A stretch of 64,000 nt of DNA from Hydromonas duriensis (GCF_004363775.1 NZ_SNZE01000005.1:1-64000), one strand, 5' to 3'; positions 9,397-19,907 are shown, numbered from the stretch's first letter. Notes: generated from the sequence alone by a model not told the origin. Numbers and translations: made by a program.

Positions 9397-12300
9397 ATGA
9401 ATTTTCTTCGACAAGTTTTCTCGTTTTTGTTTTCGAAACAAATGCTGGCATTTGTGGCCGTGGTGCTGCTTGGGTTAGCTATTTGGTTTATAGGCCCAAT
9501 GATATCATTTGGTGGTATTCGTCCATTGGCTGAGGTTGGAATCAGAGTCACTACGATTGTTTTGTTATTGGTTCTTCTTTTGTTTGTGTTGCTTAAATGG
9601 CCGGTTAGCGTGATTGGTGTGACAGCCTTGTGCCTATTGATTTGGCACGCCACGCCGCTGATTAGTGTTGGCGAAACCAAACCTTTCGAGGCCATTTGGG
9701 TACGTGTGTTGACAATCTCAATCGTACTGTTTGTATATGGTGTCTACTTGCTCTACCGCTTGTGGCAAGCGATGCGAGCGAATGAAAATTTGTTGCAAAA
9801 AATTCTTCATCCAAAATCAGATAAAGTGGATGAACCTGTATTGGCAAAAGAGCAATTGCAAGAAGTCAGCAATAAAATGCAATCCGCTTTGCGTCAGCTT
9901 AAGCGTTTGCGTGTCAACTCAAGTGGCATTAAGAAGCTGTTTGAAGGCAAGCAATACTTATACGAATTGCCGTGGTATATGATTGTTGGCTCCCCAGGGG
10001 CAGGTAAAACGACGGCTTTATTAAACTCAGGTTTGAAGTTTCCGTTGGCGGAGCAGCTTGGTTCGGCTAATGTTAAAGGCGTAGCAGGTACTCACAATTG
10101 TGACTGGTGGTTTACCAATGAAGCGGTTTTGATTGATACCGCGGGTCGTTATGTCAGCCAAGACAGCGAGCCTCAAGCCGATGCGGCCGAATGGAAAGGC
10201 TTTCTTGATTTATTGAGAAAATATCGACCACGTGCGCCAATCAATGGTGCGATGTTGGCATTAAGTGTAGCGGATTTACTGGAACTGTCTAAAGAAGATT
10301 TGGCAGTGGAAGTTGCGGCCATGCGTGCACGTATGGACGAGCTGCGAACGGGGCTTGGTATTCGTTTTCCTATCTATGTCATCATCACTAAAACAGACTT
10401 GTTGCCAGGTTTTGAGGAATATTTCCATCAGCTAACCTCGGCAGGGCGTTCACAGCCGTGGGGTTTTACCTTACCTTATGGCGCTGAAACTCAACTGGGT
10501 GCTTTGGCTTTGAAAAATAAATGCCGTGAAGAACTCAAGTTGTTGACAGAACAGCTTAAAAAAGGTGTTAATTCTCGCTTGCATGAAGAATATGACATTG
10601 ACCGCCGTTGCAAACTGTATGGTTTTTCAGATGAGTTTGCGAGCCTTGGGAGTAAGTTAGAAGTTGTCATTGAACAGTTATTCCTTGATTCAAAATATGA
10701 TGATACGCAAAACTTAACCACCCTACGAGGCATCTACTTTACCAGTGGTGTTCAAACGGCTTATCAACAAGTTGTGGCCGACAAGGAAACCATTTGGCAA
10801 CGCTTTAAACGTTTTTTTGGTCAAAATGAGAAGACAGTTGCGGATGCTGCTAACGAGTGGGATAAGTCTGTTAGTGATAGCGATGTAGATGTTTTGGGCG
10901 CACTTGAGGCCTCAGAAGATGCAGAACAAGCTGCTGCAGTTGAATCTGCTCCGATTGTTGTGAAAAATGAAGCTCATAATCAGCTACAGCCGACGGCGAC
11001 TCAAAGCTACTTCTTGCAAGATCTTTTGCAAAAATTGATATTTCAAGAAGCGCATTTAGTACGTCCGAATCTGCGTTGGGAAGCTCGATATCGTTTGGTC
11101 AAGATGTTGGGGCACTTGTTGGCTGGTTTTATTTTCTTTTGGTTAGCCAGTGGTTTGGTTGTTAGCTATGCCAACAATAAAAATTACTTGAAATCCGTGG
11201 ATGTCAAAGCTGATGGCCTAGCAGGTGAGGTCAAAACTTTGAATGAACAAGGTAAAACAGAGCTTATTCCTGATGTATTGAGTTCGGCTCAAAATTTACC
11301 TTTATATTCTGATTTGGATTTGGCTAATCCCGCGTATGCTTATCGTTATGGTTTATATACAGGCGATACCATTTCCAATGCGTCAAAAACTGCTTACCAA
11401 AAACTACAAGATAACTTGTTATTGCCTTACATCATTCAGCGCACACAGGCTGTGATGCTTGATGGTATGCAAAAACAAAACTCGGATCGTGCATACAATG
11501 CATTAAGAGTTTATTTGATGTTGCATGATAAAGAGCACTTTAAAGCCAATGATGTGCGCGACTGGGTTTTGAATGACTTGAAAGAGCAAGACAGCAGCGC
11601 ATCGTTTGGTGGCAAAGTATCCGTTGTTGAGCACATCCAAAATATGTTTGATGACAAAAGGATTATTCAATCTCAGCAGACACCCGATCAAAATTTGATT
11701 AATCAGGTGCGTCAATATTTAAGTGCAACAACCTCGATTCAGCGTTTGTATGAACGGGCTAAAGCAGATATGAAACAAGAAGCACCTGCTGACTTTACAT
11801 TGACCAAAGCCGTTGGTCCGCAAGCGGCGATTGTGTTCTCTCGAAAAAGTGGGGAGCCTTTAGACAAAGGTGTCTCGGGTCTATTTACTTACGATGGTTA
11901 CCAAGAGCTGTTCAGTAAAAGATTGATTGAGTTTGTTGCCAAAGCTGAATTAGATGATGCATGGGTAATGGGACAAGCAACTGCTGAAAAAAAAAATGTT
12001 GAAGATTACTTAAGCGACACTGCGCTACTCGAAAAAAAAATGAATAGTCCTGTTACACAGGAAATACGTCGTATGTATCTGGTGGAATATGCAACGACGT
12101 GGCAAAATTTTTTAGAAGACATTCGAGTCGCAGCAGATAGTAATAAAATTGGTTCTGCCAATCTTTCATTTGAACTTAACATCGCTAGAGTTTTGGCCAG
12201 TCCCGATTCTCCGTTGAATCGTTTGGCTCGTGCCGCAGTGCGAGAAACAACTTTGACTAAAGTCATTGCTGAAGTTGCACCGACTCCGACAGACGGCACT

Positions 12301-13752
12301 ACTGCGGTTGATCAAAAAGCAGCTGAACTGAAAAAAGCCGCTAATGATGCCAAGAAAAATCTCCAAAGTGCCTCTAAGCAGTTGACTTTTTTTAATACTC
12401 AAATGGAACGCGATTTAGTCGACAATCGATTTGCGGCTTTGCGTGAGGTGGTCACAGGTCAAGCAGACGTTAAAAGTGCTACAGCTGGAATTGGTGGTGC
12501 AGCGTCAGGTAAGGCTGGACTTGAAGGTGTCAATGCGCTTTTGAACGAATATTATAATGCGCTGACCCTCGCTGATAATGCCATGAAAAGCAATACGATG
12601 CCGCCTGTCAGCGATATATTTAACAAACTTCAATTAGAAGCCTCTAAATATCCAGCCCCCCTTAATATGGTATTGGCTGATTTTTCGTTACAAGGACAAA
12701 AGAAAGTTAATCAAGGCGTGGGTGAGTTATTGGTTAAGCAGACCAATGATCAAGTTGGCAATTTTTGCTTGCAAGCAATCGCTGGTAAATACCCATTCAA
12801 TAGAGCCAGTTTAACTGAGGTTTCCGCTGAAGACTTCACCATGCTGTTTAGTAAAGATGGTTTGTTTGATAAGTTTTTCCAAAAAAATCTATTACCGATT
12901 GTCGATACATCAACTAAACCGTGGCGTTATAAACTGAGTACAACTCCAGATGCCCCAATATTAGGTCCCAATTTAGCAACATTTGAACAAGCAGACACCA
13001 TTCGTCAACTCTTCTTTAGCGACATACCTGTGCCGCGTGCTAACACCGCAACCGCCGCTTCTGATGTCTCTGCGGCTGCGTCAGCACAAGGTCACCGCAT
13101 TGCATGGCGTATGGACATGAGCGTTGCCGAGCTAGATCCGTATATTACAGAACTGATTATCAATATCGATGGGCAAGCCCAACGTTATGTACACGGTCCT
13201 GTTGTGCCCTTAAATATCGCATGGCCTGGCCCGCGGGGTGGCGTTTCTGCTCAAATTACTGCAGAGCCGCGCATTCGTGCTTCGACCTCAACCATTTCAG
13301 CCAGTGGTCCATGGGCTTTGTTCCGACTCTTGGATAAAGCCCGTCTAACCAATTCTATTTCAGCCAACCGTTTCACAGCGACTTATGATTTAGATGGTCG
13401 AAAAGTGGTACTGGATATATCTGCAAGCGGTTTGCCCAACCCTTTTTATAGCAATATTTTGCAGTCATTCCAATGCCCCTCTGCGATACCTGCTGTTGCT
13501 AGTAATCCACCTGCTACAACGGTTACTCCAGCACCCTTACAAAAAGCAGCGGCTATTCAACCAGCCGCTCCAAAGCAGCTTAGTAATTTAAAAACTGTCC
13601 AAAAAAAACAGTCAGCATCCGCTGGCATAAAGACAGCACAATATATGCCAAAGCTAACGCAGCCGTTGGCTTTGAGAAATAAAAAAGTAGCGCTCCAAAT
13701 TGGTCAAGTAAAGGGTGCTGACAGTAAAGCAAGAACGGAATCCAAAACATGA
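9397..13752 (+). CDS. tssM: T6SS inner-membrane protein TssM (IcmF), unusually long
   Basis: TssM spans the inner membrane and reaches TssJ through a large periplasmic domain. At 1451 residues it is longer than the usual 1100-1300. A Walker A motif GSPGAGKT lies at about 198-205 with a downstream VLIDTAGRY, and a third membrane helix follows at about 568-590. The N-terminus appears to contain a duplicated membrane hairpin: IWFIGPMISFGGIRPLAEVG (from 29) and IWHATPLISVGETKPFEAIW (from 82) share the same pattern 53 residues apart. The C-terminus carries a proline-, alanine- and lysine-rich tail of about 90 residues after the conserved domain. It overlaps tagF by 4 bases (ATGA). Confidence 0.95.
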   Translation: MNFLRQVFSFLFSKQMLAFVAVVLLGLAIWFIGPMISFGGIRPLAEVGIRVTTIVLLLVLLLFVLLKWPVSVIGVTALCLLIWHATPLISVGETKPFEAIWVRVLTISIVLFVYGVYLLYRLWQAMRANENLLQKILHPKSDKVDEPVLAKEQLQEVSNKMQSALRQLKRLRVNSSGIKKLFEGKQYLYELPWYMIVGSPGAGKTTALLNSGLKFPLAEQLGSANVKGVAGTHNCDWWFTNEAVLIDTAGRYVSQDSEPQADAAEWKGFLDLLRKYRPRAPINGAMLALSVADLLELSKEDLAVEVAAMRARMDELRTGLGIRFPIYVIITKTDLLPGFEEYFHQLTSAGRSQPWGFTLPYGAETQLGALALKNKCREELKLLTEQLKKGVNSRLHEEYDIDRRCKLYGFSDEFASLGSKLEVVIEQLFLDSKYDDTQNLTTLRGIYFTSGVQTAYQQVVADKETIWQRFKRFFGQNEKTVADAANEWDKSVSDSDVDVLGALEASEDAEQAAAVESAPIVVKNEAHNQLQPTATQSYFLQDLLQKLIFQEAHLVRPNLRWEARYRLVKMLGHLLAGFIFFWLASGLVVSYANNKNYLKSVDVKADGLAGEVKTLNEQGKTELIPDVLSSAQNLPLYSDLDLANPAYAYRYGLYTGDTISNASKTAYQKLQDNLLLPYIIQRTQAVMLDGMQKQNSDRAYNALRVYLMLHDKEHFKANDVRDWVLNDLKEQDSSASFGGKVSVVEHIQNMFDDKRIIQSQQTPDQNLINQVRQYLSATTSIQRLYERAKADMKQEAPADFTLTKAVGPQAAIVFSRKSGEPLDKGVSGLFTYDGYQELFSKRLIEFVAKAELDDAWVMGQATAEKKNVEDYLSDTALLEKKMNSPVTQEIRRMYLVEYATTWQNFLEDIRVAADSNKIGSANLSFELNIARVLASPDSPLNRLARAAVRETTLTKVIAEVAPTPTDGTTAVDQKAAELKKAANDAKKNLQSASKQLTFFNTQMERDLVDNRFAALREVVTGQADVKSATAGIGGAASGKAGLEGVNALLNEYYNALTLADNAMKSNTMPPVSDIFNKLQLEASKYPAPLNMVLADFSLQGQKKVNQGVGELLVKQTNDQVGNFCLQAIAGKYPFNRASLTEVSAEDFTMLFSKDGLFDKFFQKNLLPIVDTSTKPWRYKLSTTPDAPILGPNLATFEQADTIRQLFFSDIPVPRANTATAASDVSAAASAQGHRIAWRMDMSVAELDPYITELIINIDGQAQRYVHGPVVPLNIAWPGPRGGVSAQITAEPRIRASTSTISASGPWALFRLLDKARLTNSISANRFTATYDLDGRKVVLDISASGLPNPFYSNILQSFQCPSAIPAVASNPPATTVTPAPLQKAAAIQPAAPKQLSNLKTVQKKQSASAGIKTAQYMPKLTQPLALRNKKVALQIGQVKGADSKARTESKT

Positions 13753-14474
13753 TCCCAGCCCCTTCATGTTTTGGAAAATTACCGTCTCATGGCGATTTTT
13801 TGAGAATTCGCGTACCGCAAACTCAAAAATATAAACTAGACCAATGGTTTTCAACTCGAACTAAAAATAATGACGCGGCCTCTGCACAAAAGAGTCCGTT
13901 GAGCCATCAAGCCCACTCTATTTCACCTTGGTGCTTTGCGATACAAGGTCAACTATTGAATTCATCCCGTCATTTAATGGCGGTAGGTGTTATTTTCGAC
14001 TCAAAAGATAAAATAGGCCGAAATTACCCCTTTATTATTTATCAATTGGTGCCTAAGCGTTGGCTACTGAATCAGCTTAAAGAACCGAACCACTGGTTAA
14101 AAGTTTTACGGGATTTTTCCTTGTTATGTGTCCAAAAAGACAGTAGGCAACTGGACGAAATGCTCAAAAAACTATGGGCTGAATACAAACCAGAGTGGCG
14201 CGATTTTTTTCGAGTTCAAACACATCGACGCATCGCAAGCAAACAACGGCAGGTTCAACAGCTGTTAAGTGTTTGGCAACCCCCAAAAGCAGATGATTTA
14301 GACATCTCCAATTTGCAAGGTGTATCAAATGCCCCTTGGCTTGACTGGCCTCAAACTGTTGTATCAGAAAAATTGGGAAGCTTTTGGTGGAAGCTGGATA
14401 ACGAAGGGCGTTATTTGAATTGTATACAGCACCCTCAACTTGATAAAGAACTACTCGAAAAACTGATGGCATAA
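13749..14474 (+). CDS. tagF: T6SS-associated protein TagF (ImpM)
   Basis: TagF-family proteins are accessory and, in some species, post-translational repressors of T6SS firing. The 241-residue product has the family opening CFGKLPSHGDFLRIRVP. The segment SPWCFAIQGQLLNSS and the conserved GRNYPF follow, and FWWKLDNEGRYL lies near the end. The ATG overlaps the tssM stop, indicating translational coupling. No PppA or PpkA partners are seen in the window. Confidence 0.9.
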   Translation: MIPAPSCFGKLPSHGDFLRIRVPQTQKYKLDQWFSTRTKNNDAASAQKSPLSHQAHSISPWCFAIQGQLLNSSRHLMAVGVIFDSKDKIGRNYPFIIYQLVPKRWLLNQLKEPNHWLKVLRDFSLLCVQKDSRQLDEMLKKLWAEYKPEWRDFFRVQTHRRIASKQRQVQQLLSVWQPPKADDLDISNLQGVSNAPWLDWPQTVVSEKLGSFWWKLDNEGRYLNCIQHPQLDKELLEKLMA

Positions 14475-14477
14475 AAA

Positions 14478-15356
<879 letters not shown>

Positions 15357-15388
15357 ACGTATTGATTGGCGCTGGGCTACGTATAGGC

Positions 15389-15417
15389 TTGATTTTTTTT
15401 GGATTGTTGCTTATAAT
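15389..15417 (+). promoter_or_regulatory. Sigma-70 promoter of the rpsF operon
   Basis: TTGATT (15389-15394) and TATAAT (15412-15417) are spaced by 17 bases, about 170 bases before rpsF. This predicts a leader of about 165 nucleotides starting near 15424. Confidence 0.7.
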
Positions 15418-15500
15418 CCCGAAGTTGCGTTGTATGTGAGTTTTGTTTTTTAGTTATGAAGAATAAAATTTCATTTGCTAACGCCATATTATGCAATTGC

Positions 15501-15530
15501 GGTTAATGCTTGCGCATTAGCCGTTTTTGT
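15501..15530 (+). promoter_or_regulatory. Hairpin in the rpsF leader, possible autoregulatory site
   Basis: GGTTAATGC and GCATTAGCC form a 9-bp stem with the 4-base loop TTGC, directly followed by GTTTTTG. It lies between the promoter and the rpsF start. The S6:S18 complex is known to repress its own operon in several bacteria by binding a leader hairpin carrying a CCG element; a CCG is present at the 3' base of this stem. It could equally be an attenuator. The assignment is tentative. Confidence 0.35.
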
Positions 15531-15588
15531 ATCGTCTTGCTACACTCGCACAGACGCGCGAGGTGGCTTTCATCCACAAGGAGTGAAT

Positions 15589-15957
15589 ATGCGTCATTAT
15601 GAAATCGTATTGATTGTGCACCCTGACCAAAGCGAACAAGTACCTGCTATGGTTGAGCGTTACAAAGCACAAATCGAAGCCCAAGAAGGCAAAGTCCACC
15701 GTTTTGAAGACTGGGGTCGTCGTCAATTGGCCTACCCAATTCAAAAGCTCGTTAAAGCCCATTATGTGTGCTGGAACATCGAGTGCAGCCAAACTACTTT
15801 GGACGAACTTGAACATGCTTTCCGCTACAATGATGCTATTTTGCGCCATTTGACTATCAAGATGGATAAAGCGGAAGTCACGCAATCTATCATGATGAAA
15901 GCGGCTGAAAAAGAAGAAGCACGCAAATCTGCGCCCGCTCCTGCTGCTTCAGCTTAA
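15589..15957 (+). CDS. rpsF: 30S ribosomal protein S6
   Basis: S6 binds S18 in the platform of the small ribosomal subunit. The 122-residue form starting [20 protein letters not shown] is chosen because AAGGAG lies 8 bases before ATG 15589 and this is the normal S6 N-terminus. The same frame stays open upstream, but those residues do not resemble S6. Conserved blocks are [28 protein letters not shown] and [13 protein letters not shown]. The C-terminal tail is alanine- and proline-rich. It is first in the rpsF-priB-rpsR-rplI operon. Confidence 0.97.
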   Translation: MRHYEIVLIVHPDQSEQVPAMVERYKAQIEAQEGKVHRFEDWGRRQLAYPIQKLVKAHYVCWNIECSQTTLDELEHAFRYNDAILRHLTIKMDKAEVTQSIMMKAAEKEEARKSAPAPAASA

Positions 15958-15969
15958 TTGTTTGATACA

Positions 15970-16314
15970 GTGAGTACAGACGCAGTACATCCGACCAATC
16001 GTTTAATTTTGGATGTGTGTTTGCTTGAAAAAAGTGAACTGCGAAAGACCTTGGCAGGTGTTCCCGTTGTCGAAGCCGTGTTTGCCCATACGGGCGTTCA
16101 GTCAGAAATAGGACTTGAACGACAGGCTCAATTTGAGTTGGCAGGCATCGCGATGGGGGAAATGGCATCGGTTTTAGAGAGAGCACAGGTCGGTTTAAGT
16201 TATCGAGTGCAAGGTTTTTTAAATCGAAAAAGTCTCAAAAGCCTCAAGTTAAGGTTGCATCTGACTCACATGAGTCCCATTGCTGTAGATGTGCTTAATG
16301 CACTTACAGATTAA
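15970..16314 (+). CDS. priB: Primosomal replication protein N (PriB)
   Basis: A small OB-fold single-stranded DNA binding protein that helps reload the replicative helicase at stalled forks together with PriA. The product matches betaproteobacterial PriB: NRLILDVCLLEKSELRKTLAGVPV at the start and LSYRVQGFLNRKSLKSLKLRLHLTHM. The GTG at 15970 (product MSTDAVHPTNRL, 114 residues) is preferred because it gives the usual N-terminus; a TTG directly after the rpsF stop (15958) would add four residues. The position between rpsF and rpsR is conserved in beta- and gammaproteobacteria. Confidence 0.9.
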   Translation: MSTDAVHPTNRLILDVCLLEKSELRKTLAGVPVVEAVFAHTGVQSEIGLERQAQFELAGIAMGEMASVLERAQVGLSYRVQGFLNRKSLKSLKLRLHLTHMSPIAVDVLNALTD

Positions 16315-16342
16315 TTTTAGAGTTTAGAAAAGGAAATGCATC

Positions 16343-16615
16343 ATGGCAGCTCCACGTAGCAAATCAGGTCGTCCAGAACGCCGTCCAGCACAAAACCCAT
16401 TGTTCAAACGCAAGCGCGTTTGCCGCTTTACAATGGCTAAAGTAGATCATATCGACTACAAAGATGTTGATACATTAAAAGATTTCATCGCTGAAAATGG
16501 CAAAATTATCCCAGCACGTTTAACTGGTACTCGCGCTATTTACCAACGTCAGTTGAATACTTGCATCAAGCGTGCTCGTTTCTTGGCTTTGTTGCCTTAC
16601 TGCGATAACCACTAA
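16343..16615 (+). CDS. rpsR: 30S ribosomal protein S18
   Basis: S18 forms the S6:S18 heterodimer on the small subunit platform. The 90-residue product has [20 protein letters not shown], then [19 protein letters not shown] and the basic block [18 protein letters not shown], all family-defining. The ribosome site AAAAGGAA precedes ATG 16343. Third gene of the operon. Confidence 0.97.
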   Translation: MAAPRSKSGRPERRPAQNPLFKRKRVCRFTMAKVDHIDYKDVDTLKDFIAENGKIIPARLTGTRAIYQRQLNTCIKRARFLALLPYCDNH

Positions 16616-16670
16616 TTTGAACATCGTTGATTGAAACGTAATGGGTTTCGATAACGAAAAAGGATAGAAA

Positions 16671-17120
16671 ATGCAAATCATTTTATTAGAAAAAGTTTTG
16701 AACGTTGGTCAGCTTGGCGATGTGGTTAAAGTTAAAGACGGTTACGCACGTAACTTCTTGATTCCTCAAGGTAAAGCACGCCGCGCAACTGCAACTGCAA
16801 TGGCGGAGTTTGAAGCTCGCCGTGCTGAAATTGAAAAAGTACAAGCTGAAAAGCTCGCTGCAGCACAAGCCGTTGCTGAAAAAATGACTGGCTTGCAGTT
16901 AACAATGCCTTCTAAAGCAGGTGTTGATGGTCGTTTGTTTGGTTCTGTAACCAATGCCGATATCGCTGAAGCGTTGAAAGCACAAGGTTTTGAAGTGAGC
17001 AAATCACAAGTTAAGGTGGTTGCAGGTAACATCAAAGCGATTGGCGAATATGAAGTTCAAATTGGCCTGTTCACTGATGTCACTGCGGGTATCACTTTAA
17101 ATGTTATTCCAGCGGTATAA
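16671..17120 (+). CDS. rplI: 50S ribosomal protein L9
   Basis: L9 binds domain V of 23S rRNA at the base of the L1 stalk. Its 149 residues start [30 protein letters not shown], the classic L9 N-terminal domain. A long central helix follows (about 45-75) and then the C-terminal domain with [17 protein letters not shown]. The ribosome site AAAAAGGA lies before the ATG. Last gene of the operon. Confidence 0.97.
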   Translation: MQIILLEKVLNVGQLGDVVKVKDGYARNFLIPQGKARRATATAMAEFEARRAEIEKVQAEKLAAAQAVAEKMTGLQLTMPSKAGVDGRLFGSVTNADIAEALKAQGFEVSKSQVKVVAGNIKAIGEYEVQIGLFTDVTAGITLNVIPAV

Positions 17121-17160
17121 TTTTAAAGGTAGGTCTTAAAAAGGCCTTTCTTTTAAGTAT

Positions 17161-17191
17161 AAAAAACCAAGGCATTTGCCTTGGTTTTTTT
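17161..17191. terminator. Bidirectional terminator between rplI and the phosphoesterase gene
   Basis: The stem CCAAGGC / GCCTTGG with loop ATTT is flanked by six A and seven T, so it can stop transcripts from both sides: rplI on plus and the convergent minus-strand gene. Confidence 0.9.
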
Positions 17192-18344
17192 ATGCTCGCA
17201 TTAATGTAATGTGGGTAATTTCGCCTGAAATATCCGTGGTGCGTAAAGGCGGCCCCCAATAACCTGTGCCAGAGTTAACATATACCCAGCCATTTTGATT
17301 GCGGTTTAAACCTCGTGAAAACTTATGAAAATATTGAACCAGCCATGTGGCGGGGAAATATTGCCCTGCATGAGTATGACCTGATAGCTGCAAGTCAACT
17401 TTTAAGTTTTTTGTTAATTCGGATGTCCCTGGGTGATGGGCAAGCAACAGAGTCAATTGTGCATTTTCAGGGCTGTTTTTAAATGCTTTTTCGGGATTAC
17501 AAGCATGAGCGGGGATGCGTTGTTCAGCTTTGAGGTCATGTACGCCAGCCACGACAATCGCGTGTCCACGCACATTGAGTGTTGCATGTTCGTTGCCTAA
17601 AACGTGCCAGCCAAACGTTTTAAAATGCTCAATCCAGCCCACTGCACCTGAGTAGTATTCATGATTACCCGTGACGTAAAATGTCCCGAGTTTGGATTGG
17701 ATTTGGGCCAATGGCGCGACACTATTTTTTAAGCGAGCCACAGAACCATCAACAACATCTCCCGTTATCGCCATTATATCGACATTGAGTGAATTGACTG
17801 CAGCGACAATTTTTTTCAGATAGGTATCCTCATTTTGCAGTTGCCCGACATGAACATCAGAAATCTGCCCAATGGTTAGACCTTCAAGCTCGGCGGGAAG
17901 GTTGTCAATGCTAATTTGGATGCGATTGATGGTCGGTTCGGCTAAAGCGCGATGCGCAGCATAACCGAAAACAGCCGTCGTTGCGCCTAAAATACCAGCA
18001 CGTGAGCTTTGACGCAAAAAATCGCGCCGTTCGTTGGAGACGTTTTTGGCTGGTTTTATGAAACGAAAGGGCAAAGAAATGACGTGTTGAGCGACTGTGA
18101 AAACGAGTAACAATGAGTAAAACCCGAAGCCGTAACTCAAAATATTTATCAGAACATAGCTGCTGTTGACCTCTGTAACCAGGCGTATGAAAAATTGGGC
18201 GGGTAGGCACATAGAAAGTAACAAAAGCCCCAGCAATCCAATGGCCCGCTTCAATCTAGACCATGTATGAGGGATGAGCCGTTGATAAATATAAAAAGCT
18301 GAAACGATCAGAATAATAGTGGTGAGAATGGTAAACATGGACAT
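17190..18344 (-). CDS. Membrane-anchored metallophosphoesterase (YkuE/YaeI type)
   Basis: A calcineurin-like phosphoesterase attached to the membrane. The 384-residue protein has about four N-terminal membrane segments (residues 1-100). A twin-arginine-like RRDFLRQSSRAGILGATTA follows at about 105, and the catalytic domain starts near residue 150. Metal ligands are visible in order: GQISDVHVGQ (DxH), AITGDVVDG (GDxxD), VTGNHEYY (GNHE), LLAHHPG and LSGHTHAGQ (GHxH). Relatives cleave UDP-diacylglucosamine or phospholipid-linked pyrophosphates; the substrate here is not known. The internal twin-arginine motif after the helices suggests that the catalytic domain may face the periplasm. Confidence 0.87.
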   Translation of the reverse strand: MSMFTILTTIILIVSAFYIYQRLIPHTWSRLKRAIGLLGLLLLSMCLPAQFFIRLVTEVNSSYVLINILSYGFGFYSLLLVFTVAQHVISLPFRFIKPAKNVSNERRDFLRQSSRAGILGATTAVFGYAAHRALAEPTINRIQISIDNLPAELEGLTIGQISDVHVGQLQNEDTYLKKIVAAVNSLNVDIMAITGDVVDGSVARLKNSVAPLAQIQSKLGTFYVTGNHEYYSGAVGWIEHFKTFGWHVLGNEHATLNVRGHAIVVAGVHDLKAEQRIPAHACNPEKAFKNSPENAQLTLLLAHHPGTSELTKNLKVDLQLSGHTHAGQYFPATWLVQYFHKFSRGLNRNQNGWVYVNSGTGYWGPPLRTTDISGEITHITLMRA

Positions 18345-18353
18345 GGTGTAAAG

Positions 18354-19745
18354 TTAATAGTTAGGTACATATTCATCAGAATATATGGCGTTGTCAAATT
18401 TTGTGTACTCGCCAATAAAGTTCAAGTTGACCGTGCCGATTGGACCGTTACGCTGCTTGCCAATGATAATTTCAGCTTTACCTTTTGCATTCGGGTCTTC
18501 TTTATTGTAAACCTCGTCACGATAGACAAACATAATGATGTCGGCATCTTGCTCAATCGCACCAGACTCACGCAAATCGGACATCATTGGTCGTTTATCA
18601 GGACGTTGTTCAACGCTACGATTTAACTGAGACAGGGCAATGAGTGGGCATTCCAGTTCTCGCGCCAAAGCTTTAAGAGAACGTGAAATTTCTGAAATTT
18701 CTGTTGCACGATTGTCGCCCGCACGCGACGCACTCATCAGTTGTAAATAGTCGACGACGATAAGACCTAAACCACCGCATGTGCGAGACAGTCGGCGAGC
18801 GCGAGCGCGCAAATCGAGAGAGTTTAAAGCGGGCGTTTCGTCAATGAACAATTGCGTTTCGTGCATTTTTTCCATCGCCACGGTCAAGCGTTCCCAATCC
18901 TCATCGTTCAGTTGCCCTGTACGCAGACGGGTTTGATTGAGCTTACCAACCGAGCCCAAAATACGCATGCCCAATTGTTTCGCACCCATCTCCATTGAAA
19001 ACACCGCAACAGGCAAGCCTTCGGCGATAGAAACATGTTCAGCAATATTCATCGAAAATGAGGTTTTGCCCATTGATGGCCGACCCGCAACGATAATCAA
19101 GTCGCCTTTTTGTAAACCTGCGGTCATACGGTCTAGGTCATAAAATCCGGTTGATACGCCCGTCACCTCATCTTTTTGGTCGCGATGATACAAATCATTA
19201 ATTTGATCCAATACATCGCTTAAAACCACGGGCAACTCGTGAAAATCAGCACCGCCGCCGCGTCGGCCGTCTTCTGCTACGGCTAAAATAGATTGTTCCG
19301 CAAAGTCGATGATTTCTTTGGTTTCTTTACCTTGGGGCGCAAAAGCTGCTTCTGCGATGTTGTCCGATGCACTGACCAGTTTACGCAGCAGTGCGCGGTC
19401 ATGTACGATTTCCGCATAGCGTCGAATGTGAGCGGCTGACGACACACTCGTCACCAAGGCATTCAAATAAGACATACCGCCCACATCATCCAATCGACCT
19501 TGAGTCTGCAAAGACTCAAACACCGTGACAACGTCTGCAGGGTGTCCTTGTTCGATGAGCATGGCGATGGTTTTAAAAATCAGCCGATGATCGAAGCGAT
19601 AAAAAGCCTCTTCGCGAATCATGTCGTTGATTTTGTCCCAAGCCATGTTGTCGAGCATCAGCCCGCCCAATATGGATTGTTCGGCTTCGATTGAGTGAGG
19701 TGGAGTGCGTAGTGCTGATAAATCGTCGTGAATCTCAGGAGACAT
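18354..19745 (-). CDS. dnaB: Replicative DNA helicase DnaB
   Basis: The hexameric 5'-3' helicase of the replication fork. The 463-residue protein has the DnaB N-terminal domain (PPHSIEAEQSILGGLMLDN). A RecA-type C-terminal domain carries Walker A AGRPSMGKT and Walker B LGLIVVDYLQLM. Further motifs are LSQLNRSVEQRPDKRPMMSDLRESGAIEQD and the closing RNGPIGTVNLNF. It is divergent from the tRNA genes and 9 bases ahead of the phosphoesterase gene. Location next to the rpsF operon is conserved in many proteobacteria. Confidence 0.97.
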   Translation of the reverse strand: MSPEIHDDLSALRTPPHSIEAEQSILGGLMLDNMAWDKINDMIREEAFYRFDHRLIFKTIAMLIEQGHPADVVTVFESLQTQGRLDDVGGMSYLNALVTSVSSAAHIRRYAEIVHDRALLRKLVSASDNIAEAAFAPQGKETKEIIDFAEQSILAVAEDGRRGGGADFHELPVVLSDVLDQINDLYHRDQKDEVTGVSTGFYDLDRMTAGLQKGDLIIVAGRPSMGKTSFSMNIAEHVSIAEGLPVAVFSMEMGAKQLGMRILGSVGKLNQTRLRTGQLNDEDWERLTVAMEKMHETQLFIDETPALNSLDLRARARRLSRTCGGLGLIVVDYLQLMSASRAGDNRATEISEISRSLKALARELECPLIALSQLNRSVEQRPDKRPMMSDLRESGAIEQDADIIMFVYRDEVYNKEDPNAKGKAEIIIGKQRNGPIGTVNLNFIGEYTKFDNAIYSDEYVPNY

Positions 19746-19878
19746 GGTGACCTAATGTGATTTTAAATATATGAAAAATAGAGCGTGTATTTTACTGGTT
19801 TTTAGTGCATCGTGTGAACTTGACGGCATGCACCACCAGCCCGCATAAAAATATTTCGCTGCTTTTGTTGCGTAAGTG

Positions 19879-19907
19879 TTGACAAAAATTTTTAGGCTGA
19901 CTATAAT
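19879..19907 (+). promoter_or_regulatory. Consensus sigma-70 promoter of the tRNA-Lys pair
   Basis: TTGACA (19879-19884) and TATAAT (19902-19907) are both perfect and spaced 17 bases apart, 14 bases before the first tRNA. This is as strong a promoter as the window contains. Confidence 0.9.

Noticed and set aside
15475-15588. Extended N-terminus for S6
   Set aside because: The upstream residues do not resemble S6, and AAGGAG precedes ATG 15589. The upstream stretch holds the leader hairpin.
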